From the NCBI GenBank assembly GCA_043228905.1, contig JBHGNT010000001.1, positions 36,766,001 to 36,830,000 on the forward strand: DNA of 64,000 bases. Reading direction: 5' to 3'. Shown in pieces: positions 46,284 to 58,341 of the stretch. The notes under the pieces are model-generated. The model was not told where the DNA came from and made no database searches. It saw only the letters and a list, made by a program, of their open reading frames with translations. Every line of letters begins with the position of its first letter. Position 1 is the first letter of the stretch. The DNA is from Azolla caroliniana. Lineage: Eukaryota; Polypodiophyta. The translations under genes and the position numbers were made by a program.

Positions 46284-48428
46284 TTATTTCCACCCAAGCC
46301 TCTCGAAAAGAAATGGGGGGTCAAAGGGTCTTGATGTGGGTGTGACCCGTGGTTCCAATGTAGAGAGTGCCCTAGCCATGGCTTCTAGGCGGTGTAGCTC
46401 ACGTTCCCTTATTTTCAATATTGCTTCCACATCACGTCGAGTTGCTTTGAAACCCGGCACCTGAGGACGTCTGGTTCTTCTCTGGTTTTCTGCCTCATCA
46501 ATGGAAAGGCCGAGTGGTGCAAGTGTGTCGGCATTCGTTGTCTCCTCCTGTTCCTGAAAAACTTCATTTGTTACATGTTCGTGATCATTAGCAACATTAT
46601 TGTCAACATTTTGTAACTTATTCTCTCTATGTTGTTTTAGCTCTAGAATGTATTTGCCTAATTTCTTTATATCTAGAGTATCTAATAGTTTGGGGAGGGT
46701 TGGAGACGAACCAAGTATGTCTTGGTATTTTGCCCTTATCTCGGCATAGGTTGGACACTTGCATGTAAAGTGGTACTCATCCTCTATCTCTATGTGACAT
46801 AACCTACATATCCTTTCCTCCCTAGGGACTCCACTAGTACGGCCATTCTCAATCTCAAGTTGGTGAGATGATATTCTAAGTTGTCCAATGGCAACCCTTA
46901 GTGCATGTGGTAAGAATACATCTAGATATTTTGGCCGCGTGATAAAACCTAACTCAGAGAAGTGCATGAAGTGTTTCTTATAGTACAACATTTTAGATGG
47001 GAGTGGCTCTAGTGGGGTGATCCATTTACACCGAGTGTAAATTTGCCATATTTCTTGGCGTATTACTTTATTGCGATCCTCATGAGAGATTAAAGTGTTA
47101 TCACTCGTGTGGTTGTACCTAAGGGGAGGTAGGTTATTAATGTTTAGACCATTCGCAAGAAGCCAACTCACCATCATGCCATACCATGAGCTAGTATAGC
47201 CGGACTCATACAGTGATCGAGAGGCCTTAAAGGCTTGATGAGATATTCTATCATGTGGTTGGCTATGTATCCTGTGAATGAAGACTACAAGTTGAAAAAG
47301 TGCCTCTACTAACATTGGGGGTAACGTGAACTCAGCCCTAATAATGTCATGTGGTACAATCGATTTGCTTCGGAGTTGGCGTGATAGCATCATCACCAAT
47401 GGTCTCTCTAATTGCGTCCACATGAAAGATGGTAAACTTGGAGCCGAAACCGCTGATGCATACATGAGGGAGGGGGTCACTAATGAGTCAAAGAGCCACC
47501 CTTTAGTCCGTGGCTCTTGAAAGTGTGCTTGGTGGCATTGTCTCTCTAGGAGTGAGAGGGATGCATGTCCTCTCGTGAGTCTATCCTTCGTTGCCTGTGT
47601 CATCGAAAATTTAGCTGAGCGGGCACTAAAAGTGACTTCGAGATAGACGTATGATCCAACCACCTCGACTGGGCTATGGGAGATAGTTAGGTGACACTTA
47701 GCTCTAACTTTCGTTTTCCCTAGATTCACTACCAATCCTCGTTGTACACAAAAGTCATCTAAGGCATTAAGGTGCCTTTGTTGGTCGTGTTCGGATTCAG
47801 AGAGCAAAACTATGTCATCCGCATAGAGAAAGATACGAACCTGCGTATCCCCAAGGACCACTCCGGTGCCTCCCTCACGAGCAATAAAATCTGTGATCTC
47901 ATCAATGTAGATCCCAAAAAGCGTCGGTGATAGGGGGCAACCTTGTCTTACACCAATAGTGCTAGTGAAACGATTAGATAGGCCACCTGGGCATCGGACA
48001 CACCCGGACACTTGTTCATATAGTGCATAGATGGCCCATACCATATCATCTGGTATCCTCAAGCTTTTAAGTCTATCAAACAACCGCTCTCTAGGGACTG
48101 TGTCAAAGGCTTTGCGGAAGTCCACAAAACAACAATATAATTTCTTCTTGTGAGCCTTAGTTTGGTTAATTAGGCATCTAACTGTGAAGATATGATCAAT
48201 AGTGGAGAAGGCTCATCTAAAGCCAGCTTGTTCAGGTGCACGAAGGCTTAGGGTCTCCATATAGTCGCTAAGCTCTGCTTCCATTACTGCACCATATAAC
48301 TTAGCAAGGGTATGGCCTATCATAATGGTCCTATATGTATTTGGGTTCCAAGAGAAAAATTGAAATAGATATTGAACCCTTGACTTTAGTTTTACGAGAC
48401 AAGATACATTACCATTAGGATAACTCAA
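46284..48428 (-). pseudogene. Reverse transcriptase of a second LINE lineage, one in-frame stop
   Basis: A minus-strand frame runs from 48428 to the stop at 46284, interrupted only by a TGA after RAPEQAGFR (near 48213); the 3' part alone is 613 codons. RT motifs: NTYRTIMIGHTLAKLYG, VDFRKAFDTVPRERLFDRLK, GVRQGCPLSPTLFGIYIDEI, the catalytic FLYADDIVLL, and LVVNLGKTKV. The C-terminus has CRLCHIEIEDEYHFTCKC (C-x2-C-x7-H-x4-C), a different spacing from the zf-RVT of the other LINEs here, and an acidic/basic tail. No RNase H. It is not L1-like; the clade is undetermined (RTE-, Dualen- or jockey-group relatives are candidates). It is 5'-truncated, with no endonuclease. Confidence 0.88.
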
Positions 48429-49371
48429 ATCTTTGATTAAAAGTTTCTTTTCTTTTTTTTGATTTTTTGATTTTTTTTACATCCTCTTTTTTTTTTCTTA
48501 CACAAGCCCAACTATAGGCTTTTATAGGTCTCTCCATGCAAAAACCATGGGCTAAACCCACAGGCTAAAACCTCAGGCTAAAACCATGGTTTTGTTCCCA
48601 CGGTTTCTGTATGTTTGCTTCCTACAAAATACTGAATATGAAAAGAAAATATACAAATTCTAAAATACTTAGTAGTGGCTTTAGTGGTAAGTAATTTGTC
48701 TCTTATCTTGGGGGTGCAAGGTTCAAATTCTTACTTACACCCCTAGTGAAAACAAAATTTTACAAGGCTTTAGTCTTGTATTTACAAATGTTTAACTGCA
48801 TATTACACCTTCAATCGACCTCCAATGAACCGATGGAACCTATAGACGATTTTGTTCGTTTCACACAAAGAAATCTTCAAGACACCATGCATCGTGATCC
48901 ACCTATCCGACCAACCCAATCAATTCGTCTGTCCGGACCAGTCCTGTGACGTCTGAATCCATCCAAAACCCTATTTGAATAAGTTGGTTGCATCCATTTA
49001 TCTAAGTTATAGAACACACAACCTTTATGTGCTCTAAACACATACATATAATATAAAGAGATATGGCTCTACTTATAAAATTTGGAATCCTGATTGTCTT
49101 ATCTATGTGGGATATCTCACAGTTTTGTTTTCTTCTTCTTCTTCTCAAACTTCACTTAGTTGTCTGTTTCACATGTAGTAAAATGCATTCGGAAGCTCTT
49201 GATGATATCTATCTTTTCGTACCAAGGTATTAAACTAATCTAAAATAGTATCTTTACTATTATTGTTTCATATCGTGTGTGAAGAACTACACTCGATTTT
49301 GTATGTTCCTCGCAATTTTCACACCATTGCCGAAAATCTTCACGACATCGTCAATCTCCAACATGTGAAAA
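48429..49371. other. Intergenic with a SINE-like candidate
   Basis: It contains T-rich low-complexity DNA (48447-48500) and a short repeat of AGGCTAAAACC near 48560-48590. At about 48672-48748 TTTAGTGGTAAGTAATTTG is followed by CAAGGTTCAAATTCTTACT, which resembles A and B boxes of a tRNA-derived SINE. No coding sequence recognized. Confidence 0.35.
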
Positions 49372-49611
49372 CAAGTTAGTGGCTCATCGAAACATCCATG
49401 TTCTATAAGCTCTATCATCATTGCATTCCATGAGACCACATATGTAGTTAGAAGCGTTTGAAACACATTTACCTTTGCCCCTTGTCACGGTCTCTAAAAA
49501 CTTCATGTTGTGTAAACAAAGTTGGTTGAACTTGATTCTGCATATAGTAAAGCTCTTCACCATAACCATAGTCAACATATAAACAAATTCTTGCAGTCCA
49601 AGAGAATACAT
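49372..49611 (-). pseudogene. Possible PPR-protein remnant
   Basis: The minus strand in one frame reads YVVSWNAMMIELIEHGCFDE, which matches the conserved 'NVVSWNAMI..Y.EHG..DEAL' segment of PLS-type PPR proteins. The module is interrupted immediately upstream by a frame change, and no continuous PPR array is present. I infer a decayed gene fragment. The bases just left of it (49321-49360) resemble the sequence flanking the LTR-like repeat at 57841-57874. Confidence 0.4.
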
Positions 49612-49803
49612 TTCTTGCTGGTAGTCATGCTCAACCTACCCTAGTTAGTAGTCTGAAAAATCACAATCATCTACCTATAAAACAAAATTATCTATGTCCT
49701 CATCTCTTCAAACAAATATGCTTCGACCCCTACACCATCTTCACTCATCCTTATCACCAAACAAAATTTTGCTTCCTTCAGTATGTATCAACCATCTCAC
49801 CGC

Positions 49804-50017
49804 TTACCACAAAGGTCATGTACAAATAACAATAAAATAAGTCTAGTATGTTTGGTCATCCCCTCATGATCTGCTTCAGCGCCCCCCCCCCCCCCCTGCA
49901 TCGTCATGACGAGCGGATGAGTGGTGATGATGGTGTGGGGGTTGACGCAGATCATGAGGGGATGAGGAAACATTCTACACTCATTTTGTTGTTATTTGCA
50001 CATGACCTTGGTGGTAA
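49804..50017. repeat. Long inverted repeat (foldback), 71-bp arms
   Basis: 49804-49874 pairs with 49947-50017 with about eight mismatches in 71 bases. The inner 19 bases (TCATCCCCTCATGATCTGC) match perfectly. The 72-nt loop contains a long C homopolymer (about 49881-49898). It could be a foldback transposon relic, an inverted duplication, or a young miRNA/siRNA hairpin. No long ORF uses it meaningfully. Confidence 0.88.
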
Positions 50018-50159
50018 AAAAATATCATATATTATAATGGAATGCTATGAGTTCAAAAAGAGCATGTGCTCCAATCGTTCAAAACTTAATTCTATTCTAT
50101 CATTTTGTAAACTATAAACCACAACTATAGCCTCTCATTACTATTTATAATAACCTCAT

Positions 50160-50800
50160 ATTTTGGAAATGGTTATGGGGACTAAAAGTGAGTAGGAAAA
50201 TTGTTTGTTTCCGTTACTTGTTGGTTCATAGAGCTATACCAATTTATGATTAGCAAAAAGGGAATGTAGACAAGATGTGCCCTTTCGGTACGGATCTAGT
50301 AGAGATTGATAAGCATTGTTTGTGGAGTTGTGGTTTTGTGATGGAAATATGGAAACGAATCATAACACTATTAATACCACTATATTCTCGAGCAATGTAT
50401 ACATGGGGAGCAGTATTATGGGCGGTGGTACAAGATAAACCAATGATATATGAACATGAGGAGGTTGTAGATGCTATTGCTATGAGGCATGGTTTGATGG
50501 AAAAAACATTGATATCTTTGAAGCCACAAATAGAGATTGATAAACCTCAAATATGGCAATTGGTAAGTAGTATCACAATTTGGTATATTTGGAAGACTCA
50601 ATATTTGATGGTATTTCAAAATGTGGCTGAAAGACTTGCCCAAATAATTTCTGGGATTTGGACAAAGACTTGTCCATAATCTCAGAGGTTCTTTGGATTA
50701 ATATAAAAGGTAATATGCAACAAGCGGAGCTCAAGCAATTGGAGTTTCATGTCGTATGGGACAAAGGTGTATTGTATTGACAAGGGCTACAAATAACACT
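50160..50800 (+). pseudogene. L1-type LINE zf-RVT fragment
   Basis: The frame upstream of the ORF reads VCFRYLLVHRAIPIYD. The 134-codon ORF from 50275 reads CPFGTDLVEIDKHCLWSC (zf-RVT with the second Cys changed to Gly) and IWQLVSSITIWYIWKTQYLMVFQNV. A frameshift follows and the C-terminal tail continues (PHNLRG-like, ATNNTLQQHW). It is a truncated, frameshifted copy closely related to the fragment at 61200-61510. Confidence 0.75.
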
Positions 50801-53800
50801 CTACAACAACATTGGCTAATTTTGTCTAGCCATCCAAACACCCATGTGGGTGCATCGGTATATGGTTCGTTGTTTTATTCATTAGCAATGAGCACACACA
50901 CACCCCATCAAATACGTATAGAGGTGTTGATTGAGTCTTCATTTTATTGAGTTGTTTATTTACTTACTAGCACTAGGTCAAGTTTTGTGACCTTGTAACT
51001 TGTTAACTTCATCGGGAGCCCATGACAAGAGGGTGCCATGTGTGATGGTGTCATGAGCATGGCCCACACCTGCATTGGTGTGTAGTTGCAATAGTAACCA
51101 CTAGTCTAGATCATTGAAAATGTCATATTCCTATTATTACTATATGACATGTTAAAACATTTCATAAGAGTCACATAACTCAAGTGGAAAAGATTTATCT
51201 ATCAACATGAATAAGGGGGGAAACTAATTTGGTCCTCCAAAGACAACTACTTTTATAATCTGTCTATTCAAAACACGAGATAACATGTGCAATAATTGTC
51301 ATAGTACATGCACGATTATATAATTATTGTACTTAACAACATAGGTTGCTAGTTAGTAGCAATCAATAAGGACAAATCTCGTCGTTTAGACATAAATAGC
51401 ACATGAAGAAACATACATAGTAATGGAATATGTCCCACACATTTTAATTTTTAGTATTTAAATTTCAGGAATTTGAATTTTACTATGATCGGAGACCATC
51501 GTAAATCAACAATTAGAACTTACCATCTCCAAATCAATAATTAGAACTTCCCATGTGCCATTCCTTTGTAATACAACATTTGTCACAATGCATTTCACAT
51601 CAAATACTTCATAAAAAACAATGGTTAGTGAGAATAGATTCATCATTGTTGTACGTATTGAAACCATTTCACAGAAAATCTTTTGCATCTGGGTCAAATT
51701 TACAAAGGTGAATATGCATGAAGCGTTTGACACACATATGCTCGTATTGTCCATGTATCTCAAAATGATATAATAAATTTGATTATCACGATGTGATTCT
51801 TATAAAAATGATACTTGAAGTTGTAAAGGCTACACAATCATTTTGGATGGGTTCATAAACATTAATTAATCAAGAATAATATAAAAGAGAAAGATGATAT
51901 TTTATTATAATGAGAAGAAAAGACTTAGTATTTGAGATTTAAAAAATACACGAGTCTCGGAAAGATTGTTGTAATCGCAATGAATGGAAGATGGTTTTTG
52001 GCGCGTCCCTATCATTATTTGAATATGCAATAGGGTTTTCTAAGATGAAGAGTATTAAAATCAAATATCTCCGAAAAAAAGTAGGTTTTTTTATATTTGT
52101 GGTCATGAAGACACCAAACAAGACCAAATATGAAGAGATACCAAGAATAGATCAAACGAGTGAAATGCTTTGACGTTTAATAGATGGGTCCAAAGAATAT
52201 ATGAATTTGATTGCTGATGACAACATATTGTTGATTAATGAAATATGCAATGCCATTTGTGTAGAAGCATCATCTTTCTATAATAATTAATCGTATTTCG
52301 GTAGGTAATTCTTTTTCTTCCATGGTGGATGTGGGTTTTTGAGTTAAATGTTAAGGATTTATAAAAATATATTACAAATTACAATAGTGATTTTGGATGA
52401 ATTAACAATTCTTTATAATGTGGATAGAATGTCTAATTGGAAATTCGCCATTCCTATAATAAGATTGGCATGTTGAGAATGAATGTCCCTTGGAATTATA
52501 GGTACTACATACATACTTTCCGTGGATAACTAAAAGTAGAGGTCCGTATAGAAGCCACCCTCCCCTCAATGTGGATTGTCTATTTCACATTGCCATTCCA
52601 AAAATCTTGTAATAGTTTTGTCCTTCGGGCCTTCGACGCACACACATGTACATGCCTCTCACACCAACAGTTAGCAAAGGTCTTCAAGTAATACAATATT
52701 TTCTTCTTCACCCCCTTTTTTTTGGGGGGGGGGGGGGGGGGGGATGTCTTTTTTATGTTGGGTTTTCGATATTTTTCGATATTTTGTGACATACAAATGA
52801 TAGACCTCGTAAACCACCTTCAACTATTGTAATCCTTATGCCATCAATTCTTTGATAAATGGATTCAAGACACTTTCATCCATATCCCATCATGCACACT
52901 TTATGAACAAATCTTGTTTAGTTTTGTTCGTTTGCCTCCCACCCCAAAAAAACACCTCCACCATGACTTCTTTCCTTTTGACATCCACATTTCCAACATT
53001 TCAAGGCTTTGTTCCATCCAAAAAGGCTTTCTCAATTTCGCTATGAGATTTAGACAAAAAGTGGCAACCACTTTTCGGCTTATATGCTCATGAAGATTCA
53101 AGATTTGAGATCGTTATTAGGTTTAACAAATAGGAGAATATATGTTTGACGAATACAAAAAGTTCCACAAACAATAATATAATCCTTAGAAAAACCCTCA
53201 TTTCCAAAATGTAACGGTGTGCGATTGTTGATTAGAATGCCCATAAAAACTAGAAGCTCAATAAAAACCATAATAAATGACAGAAAATTTTGTACATTAT
53301 CATGCTCACCACATGGCCCAACAGAATCGCAACATATTCATCATATTCAAGATCAGCCCTCATATGCATCTTACATACTATTGAAGCGTCTTCACATATG
53401 TAGGTAGGTAGGCCATCAAAATCACTATTTACAATATGATTGCATTTTATCTCTTGATTTATTTTCACATGTGCATTAAGATTTTTCAACATGTTTATGG
53501 ATTATAGACTATGATCTCCATTCACACACTAGACAAAATCACTTGTTTTATTCTACTTTGTTGAAGAGCATAAATATACAAACAAACAATGTTTTGCATC
53601 AAAATGCATGATATTATAGTGGTTAAATGTCATACTCGATGAGAATATATCATTCGAAAGTAGCAGTAAAAAATTGGTACGCGTCAAAACCTAGGAGTGT
53701 CATGAGTCAATATTCAAATTGTCATAGATTACTTCATTCACAATCCTCGCTAAGAATGTCTACACATTAGAGCTTATTAATGACATGCATGGAAATATCC

Positions 53801-53945
53801 ATTGCATCCAACAAACATGAAATCGTGTCTTTTAAAATGTTGGCCATACAATGTGAAGCAAGCAAAGGCGTGTGTCATCTAGAAAATGTGAATGCAACTT
53901 TGCAATTTGCAACGTCCAATCCATCGCATCGAAAAAGAGATGAGG

Positions 53946-53948
<3 letters not shown>
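50801..53948. other. Intergenic, no gene seen
   Basis: AT-rich DNA with only short ORFs and no convincing domain. A G homopolymer of about 19 bases lies near 52724-52742. Some minus-strand stretches near 51560-51760 are faintly PPR-like (LTQMQKIFCEM), but too weak to call. Confidence 0.45.

Positions 53949-54004
<56 letters not shown>
53949..54004. repeat. (GA)n microsatellite
   Basis: About 56 bp of uninterrupted GA dinucleotide. Overlapping ORFs consist of Arg-Glu or Ser-Leu runs and are not genes. Confidence 0.95.
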
Positions 54005-54007
<3 letters not shown>

Positions 54008-54011
54008 TCGG

Positions 54012-54318
54012 GCCATATTTGAGATGGGCATGCCAAATGTTTGGATATTGGATTTGGTCTATGTCAAATATATATATATATATATAATCTAAATAATCAT
54101 AGTTGAAATGGACATTCGAAAATTGTTTGAACATCTGCCATGACGTCATGGACACAAAACCCGACCCATATTTGAGATGGGCATGCCAACTGTTTGGAGA
54201 TTGGATTTGTTCTATGTCAAATATATATATATATAATCTAATTAATCATAGTTGAAATGGACATTCGAAATGGTTTGAACATCTACCATGACGTCATGGA
54301 CTCAAAACCCTAACGCAG
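54012..54318. repeat. Tandem duplication of about 156 bp
   Basis: Two copies starting CCATATTTGAGATGGGCATG (about 54012 and 54168), both containing an (AT)n run, TAATCATAGTTGAAATGGAC and the palindrome CCATGACGTCATGG. They differ by a few substitutions and the AT-run length. Function unknown. Confidence 0.88.
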
Positions 54319-54748
54319 CATGTAACCTAACAAATTTGATGAATGGTGTATGAAAGGCATGATCAAACCCAATAGATTTTACCAAGCTATAGAACATTGT
54401 TATGATTTGAATGATATTGCCGTTCACTAGTATTTGAAACTTCTTGGTGTTGAGGAAGTGCCTACTAACTTACAAGAAATGTCTTGGTGTTGAATAAGTA
54501 TCTTCGTTTTTTTCAATCATGTACAATAGCTTATCATCATGTTGAGACCGAGAATAAAGGATGACATGAGCTTAGAATCATTAGTCAACAATCAAGCATC
54601 CATCTCCATATGGACTTATTGACATGTTTTTTGTCATGTGTTTGTGTACCCAACATCATTGATCTATGCTTGTGACATTTCAATTCAAACCCATTGCTCA
54701 AAGATCTTTAAACTCTCTTATATGATGTATAAAGCCAAGCCTCCATGT
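54319..54748. other. Intergenic
   Basis: No gene or element recognized between the tandem duplication and the LTR-like repeat. Confidence 0.4.
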
Positions 54749-55235
54749 TGTAGTAACACAAGTTTGGATACTCACCCCTTTGGTATCCGACTCAAGGTCT
54801 TGTGGTAGGGAGCCAAGAACGTAGACGAGTTCTTCTAACGCAACGATGCGTAGATTAAACGAACGAGGTGCGTTACCTAAGCTGATTCCTAAATCAAGGT
54901 GTATTAATTGTGGAGATTGTAGAGACTGTGGACCAAGTCAACGACAATTGATTAGTGACTTGCAATACACAGTAAAGACTGGAGACACTCAACACAAGGA
55001 CCGAGTATACCAAACAAATCTTCTATTAATTGACTGACTCAATACAACCGACCCTTTTGCAAAAAGCTCCATGTCCCTTTTCATAGGGAGCATGGGCAGT
55101 TACGGTTTAGAACGTGAACGTTACTACTTTTTAATTATATTACATGTGTTATGTTACAACTCCCCATCCGGCCCCACTTCGACCCACACTTGTCCTACGA
55201 CCCTTTCCCACCTTGGTCGTTCTGACCGGCCAACA
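54749..55235 (-). repeat. LTR-like repeat, copy 1
   Basis: About 487 bp, roughly 85 percent identical by eye to 57875-58341 in the same orientation. On the minus strand it starts TGTTGGCCGG and ends TGTGTTACTACA. Shared blocks include AGCTCCATGTCCCTTTTCAT and GAGTTCTTCTA.CGCAAC. Minus-strand internal sequence lies immediately upstream (55236-56060), which would make this a 3' LTR. No target duplication is visible. Confidence 0.6.
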
Positions 55236-55359
55236 AATGGCATGTATGTGGGCTAGTGCCTTGCATGGTCGAACCCAAAAAATTATCCGACTATGCTTCT
55301 TCAAAGATGTGCAAAATGTTCAACTCTTGTTGAGTTGATTCGCCGATGCCAGTGATGCG

Positions 55360-56060
55360 TTGTCGGGTGGTGCCGGAGCGTCTGTTGTTTGCATATCCCG
55401 TGCTCTTTGGTCTTGTGTGCCCAATATCTGATCTTATTCGGTGTTCGTCCCTTCTTGACGGGATTCCTCACTCAATATAGCCCGAGCGGTTTGGTCGACC
55501 TTATCCGAGTCGTCCTCCAACTTCTGAGTGGTTACGTCTTTATGTGTTTGCTCAGTTGACCTTGGTTGCAGTTGGTTGCATCCTTCCACTGTTTCTTCTG
55601 TGCCGGTTGGCGCTTGTTCGTCTGCCAGGGGTCTTGGGGTTATCTGGTCAGCCTTCGTTTGGTTTCGTACGCTTCTAGCCCCCTGAATTCTTCCAACAAC
55701 CTTTTTATTTATTCCGAGTGGAGTTGGGCCAAGGACTGGTAATCGTTGGCTAGCTCCTCCTAAATGGATGTGACACTTTCCTCATCGAGCTTGTAGAATC
55801 CATTGCTCTCTTTCTGCCAATTCTCTTGGTCCACACGAAATATGTGCAGTTTGGTTGCTAAGGCCGACAAGGCCCCCCATCCTTAAATTTCCATCGTGTC
55901 GGCAATCTTCTTCAGGGTCAAATTCTTGTGAGTGTCGAGTAGGACCCTGATCCTTTCCATGCCCATTTCCACCTTTGCGCGCATTTCTATTTCGTGTCAT
56001 TTGAAGCGGTTTGTGAAGGGCTAACAAAAACGTTTCTTTTAGCTCCACAACTAGGGGTGG
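55360..56060 (-). pseudogene. Gag-like or internal region of an LTR element
   Basis: GC-richer than its surroundings. The minus-strand frame at 55782-56048 (MELKETFLLALHKPLQMTRN ... REQWILQAR) continues after a break with a hydrophilic Gln/Glu/Asp/Thr-rich stretch (QLQPRSTEQTHKDVTTQKLE). It resembles the low-complexity gag or spacer region of a retroelement, but no diagnostic zinc knuckle or protease is visible. The association with the neighbouring LTR-like repeats is inferred from position only. Confidence 0.35.
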
Positions 56061-56099
56061 ACTTGTTAACTGCCGCCGAAGATTTTGGAAACGTATGAG

Positions 56100-56740
56100 A
56101 AATTGCGGAACCGTTTCAAGTGGTTCCTAATACACCGTTGTCGCGGAAATCCGCGCGTGCGTATCGAATAGGACGGAACCACAGGGGGTCTTGGACTATG
56201 TAGTAAGATGAGGGAGAGAAGCTTGTGAGTTCAACCGAGAAGGAAGAGAAATATTAAGATTCAAGCGAATAAGATCTAAACAAGACAAGATACATTATGT
56301 AAACCCTCTAGATGAAACCCTAACCGGATAGGGGAAAAGAAGAAGAAGAAGAAGACTAATGAAACCCCTAAAACGAGATCCTAAAACCCAAAATTCTAAA
56401 ACCCTAATGGTAACCCAAAGAAACCCAAAAAGTGGAAGCCCCTCAAAAATGGCCCCTCACTCCCTTTTATAGTAGTAAGGGGTGAGGCACATTACATAAA
56501 GAAGAGGTCAACCCCCCCCTTCTTTCAATGGGGGAATATTTGGCCTTGATCTTAGGAGGAGAGATTGATGGAGCCTTAATTCCCTCTCCTCACACACACA
56601 CTATGCCCAATACTCACTACACCCGTACTTCATGTACTCTCCCTTTAGTCTACATGTGCATGTGCACATAAGTGCACATCACATTTACACCTTACAACAC
56701 ATAACATCACATAAGTGCACTTTCAACACCTTACATTTAC
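56100..56740 (-). other. Promoter-like or LTR-like block
   Basis: On the minus strand it holds a TATA-like ACTATAAAAGGGAGTG (near 56460-56475), then a (CTT)n tract, CCCTATCCGGTTAGGGTTTC and GC-rich GGATTTCCGCGACAACGG near 56140. This suits the U3-R-U5 arrangement of an LTR, but no partner copy was found in the window. Confidence 0.3.
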
Positions 56741-56744
56741 CCTT

Positions 56745-57795
56745 CCTTTTTCTTTTTTTTTACCAAAAAAATATTGCTTCGCATTAGTTAGCAAACAAAA
56801 TTGCATCATAGAACTCTCAAAATTCCTCTCAACAGCCCTCACTCTGGCCTTCCCACCAAAGTGGACATAGTCCCCACCTCATTTTCAACAAATCTATCCA
56901 AACAACTCCAATAACCTAGTTATTTGTACCATAACTATACAAATTTACAACACCTAGACGTTGTTGGAAACTATTGGGGGAAACAACCATCGGGGTGCTT
57001 GGTAGTGCCATTGAGGCCCTGATGATGATCTACCGACCATAGGAGAATTACCCCATATCAGCAAGAACTTTGATCGAGATCTTTCAGCTGCATCAGATTC
57101 CCCCTTAATCAAGTCGTATCGTCCCCGCAACCAAGAGACCAACTCAAACCAGATATTTATTAATACCTCACCACTAGGGATCTTTTGTTGTTGAAAAACA
57201 AACTTACAGCGGTTGGTCCAAATGTGCCAGACCGATAAACAAGCCACCATCCTCCATATCTCTTCAAAAAATTCTGAGTTAGTGCCAGGTCGAACTCCAG
57301 CCCGTTGAAACACCTTGCCACCTTGCACTATAAATCCATGTCCGTGAGGGTTTAACTATTCAGCCCAACCTTCCCCTATTAACTTCAGCCCCTGTACGGA
57401 CCCCCATACAACTCTCCCATTCACGTCGCATGTTGCCACTATCCGGAGACTTCTACCCCAAATGTTAATAGCCTCGTTACAATTCCAAAAACAATGAGGA
57501 ATTGATTCCAAAGGGTGACCACAAATTTTGCATCCAGCCTCACCACCATGACACCTAAGCCACTCCCCACTGGTACAGCTTTGTGACTAAGAAGCCACAA
57601 CCAAAGCTTTATTTTTTCTGGCATATCGAATGCCCATAGCCTCCTCCAAAATGACTTCAACCAGCCATCAGAAATGCCTTTATCCTTCCAGCTATTGCGA
57701 GTTAGGGCAACACCCATCGATTTAGATCCAATGATTTGCCTTCCTAGCTTGGTAGTGTACTCGAAAAATCGTTCAAGTTTGTCCGTTCCAAGTGC
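56745..57795 (-). pseudogene. L1-type LINE 3' fragment (zf-RVT)
   Basis: A minus-strand frame at 57439-57810 reads LERFFEYTTKLGRQIIGSKS, DMPEKIKLWLWLLSHKAVPV. The zinc-finger part is frameshifted. The frame at 56954-57328 continues FFEEIWRMVACLSVWHIWTN and KFVFQQQKIPSGEVLINIWF. The tail with CTAACTAATGCGAAGCAAT and a run of A residues lies at 56745-56800. It is a close relative of the copy at 58650-60612, and sits between the two LTR-like repeats. Confidence 0.85.
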
Positions 57796-57874
57796 ATGTG
57801 CATGTTGCACATCCCCATTTTATCCATCCCACTTGGTTTTCTCACCATGGCCGAAAATCCTCACGACATCGGCG

Positions 57875-58341
57875 TATACTAACACAGGTTCGGATACTCG
57901 CTCCTTTGGTATCTAACTCAAGGTCTTGTGGTAAGGAGATGGGAACATGGACGAGTTCTTCTAGCGCAACAATGCGCAGATTAAACGAACGAGGTGTGTT
58001 ACCTAAGATGATTCCCAAATCAAGTTGTATTAATTGTGGAGACTGTGGACCAAGCCGACTACAACTGACTGGTGAATTGCAGTAAAGACTAGGGACGTTG
58101 AACACAGGGATCGAGTATAGCAAATAGATCTTCTGTTAATTGATTGACTCAATACAACCACCCCTTTTACAAAAAGCTCCATGTCCCTTTTCATAAGGAG
58201 CATGGGCGGTTACATTTTAGAACGTGAACTACTACTACTACTTTTTAATTATATTACATATGTTATGTTACAACTCCCTGTCCGGCCCCACTTCGACACG
58301 CACTTGTCCCTACGGCCCTTTCCCACCTTGGCCGACCAACA
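57875..58341 (-). repeat. LTR-like repeat, copy 2
   Basis: 467 bp, direct repeat of 54749-55235. Immediately beyond its minus-strand 3' end the sequence CGCCGATGTCGTGAGG resembles the GGCGCCGTTGTCGGGG primer-binding site of many plant Ty3/gypsy elements. If correct, this is the 5' LTR and copy 1 the 3' LTR of one 3.6-kb element, with a LINE inserted between. Confidence 0.55.

Noticed and set aside
53892-54155. ORFs on both strands over the (GA)n tract
   Set aside because: Arg-Glu and Ser-Leu runs produced by the microsatellite. No start context or homology.
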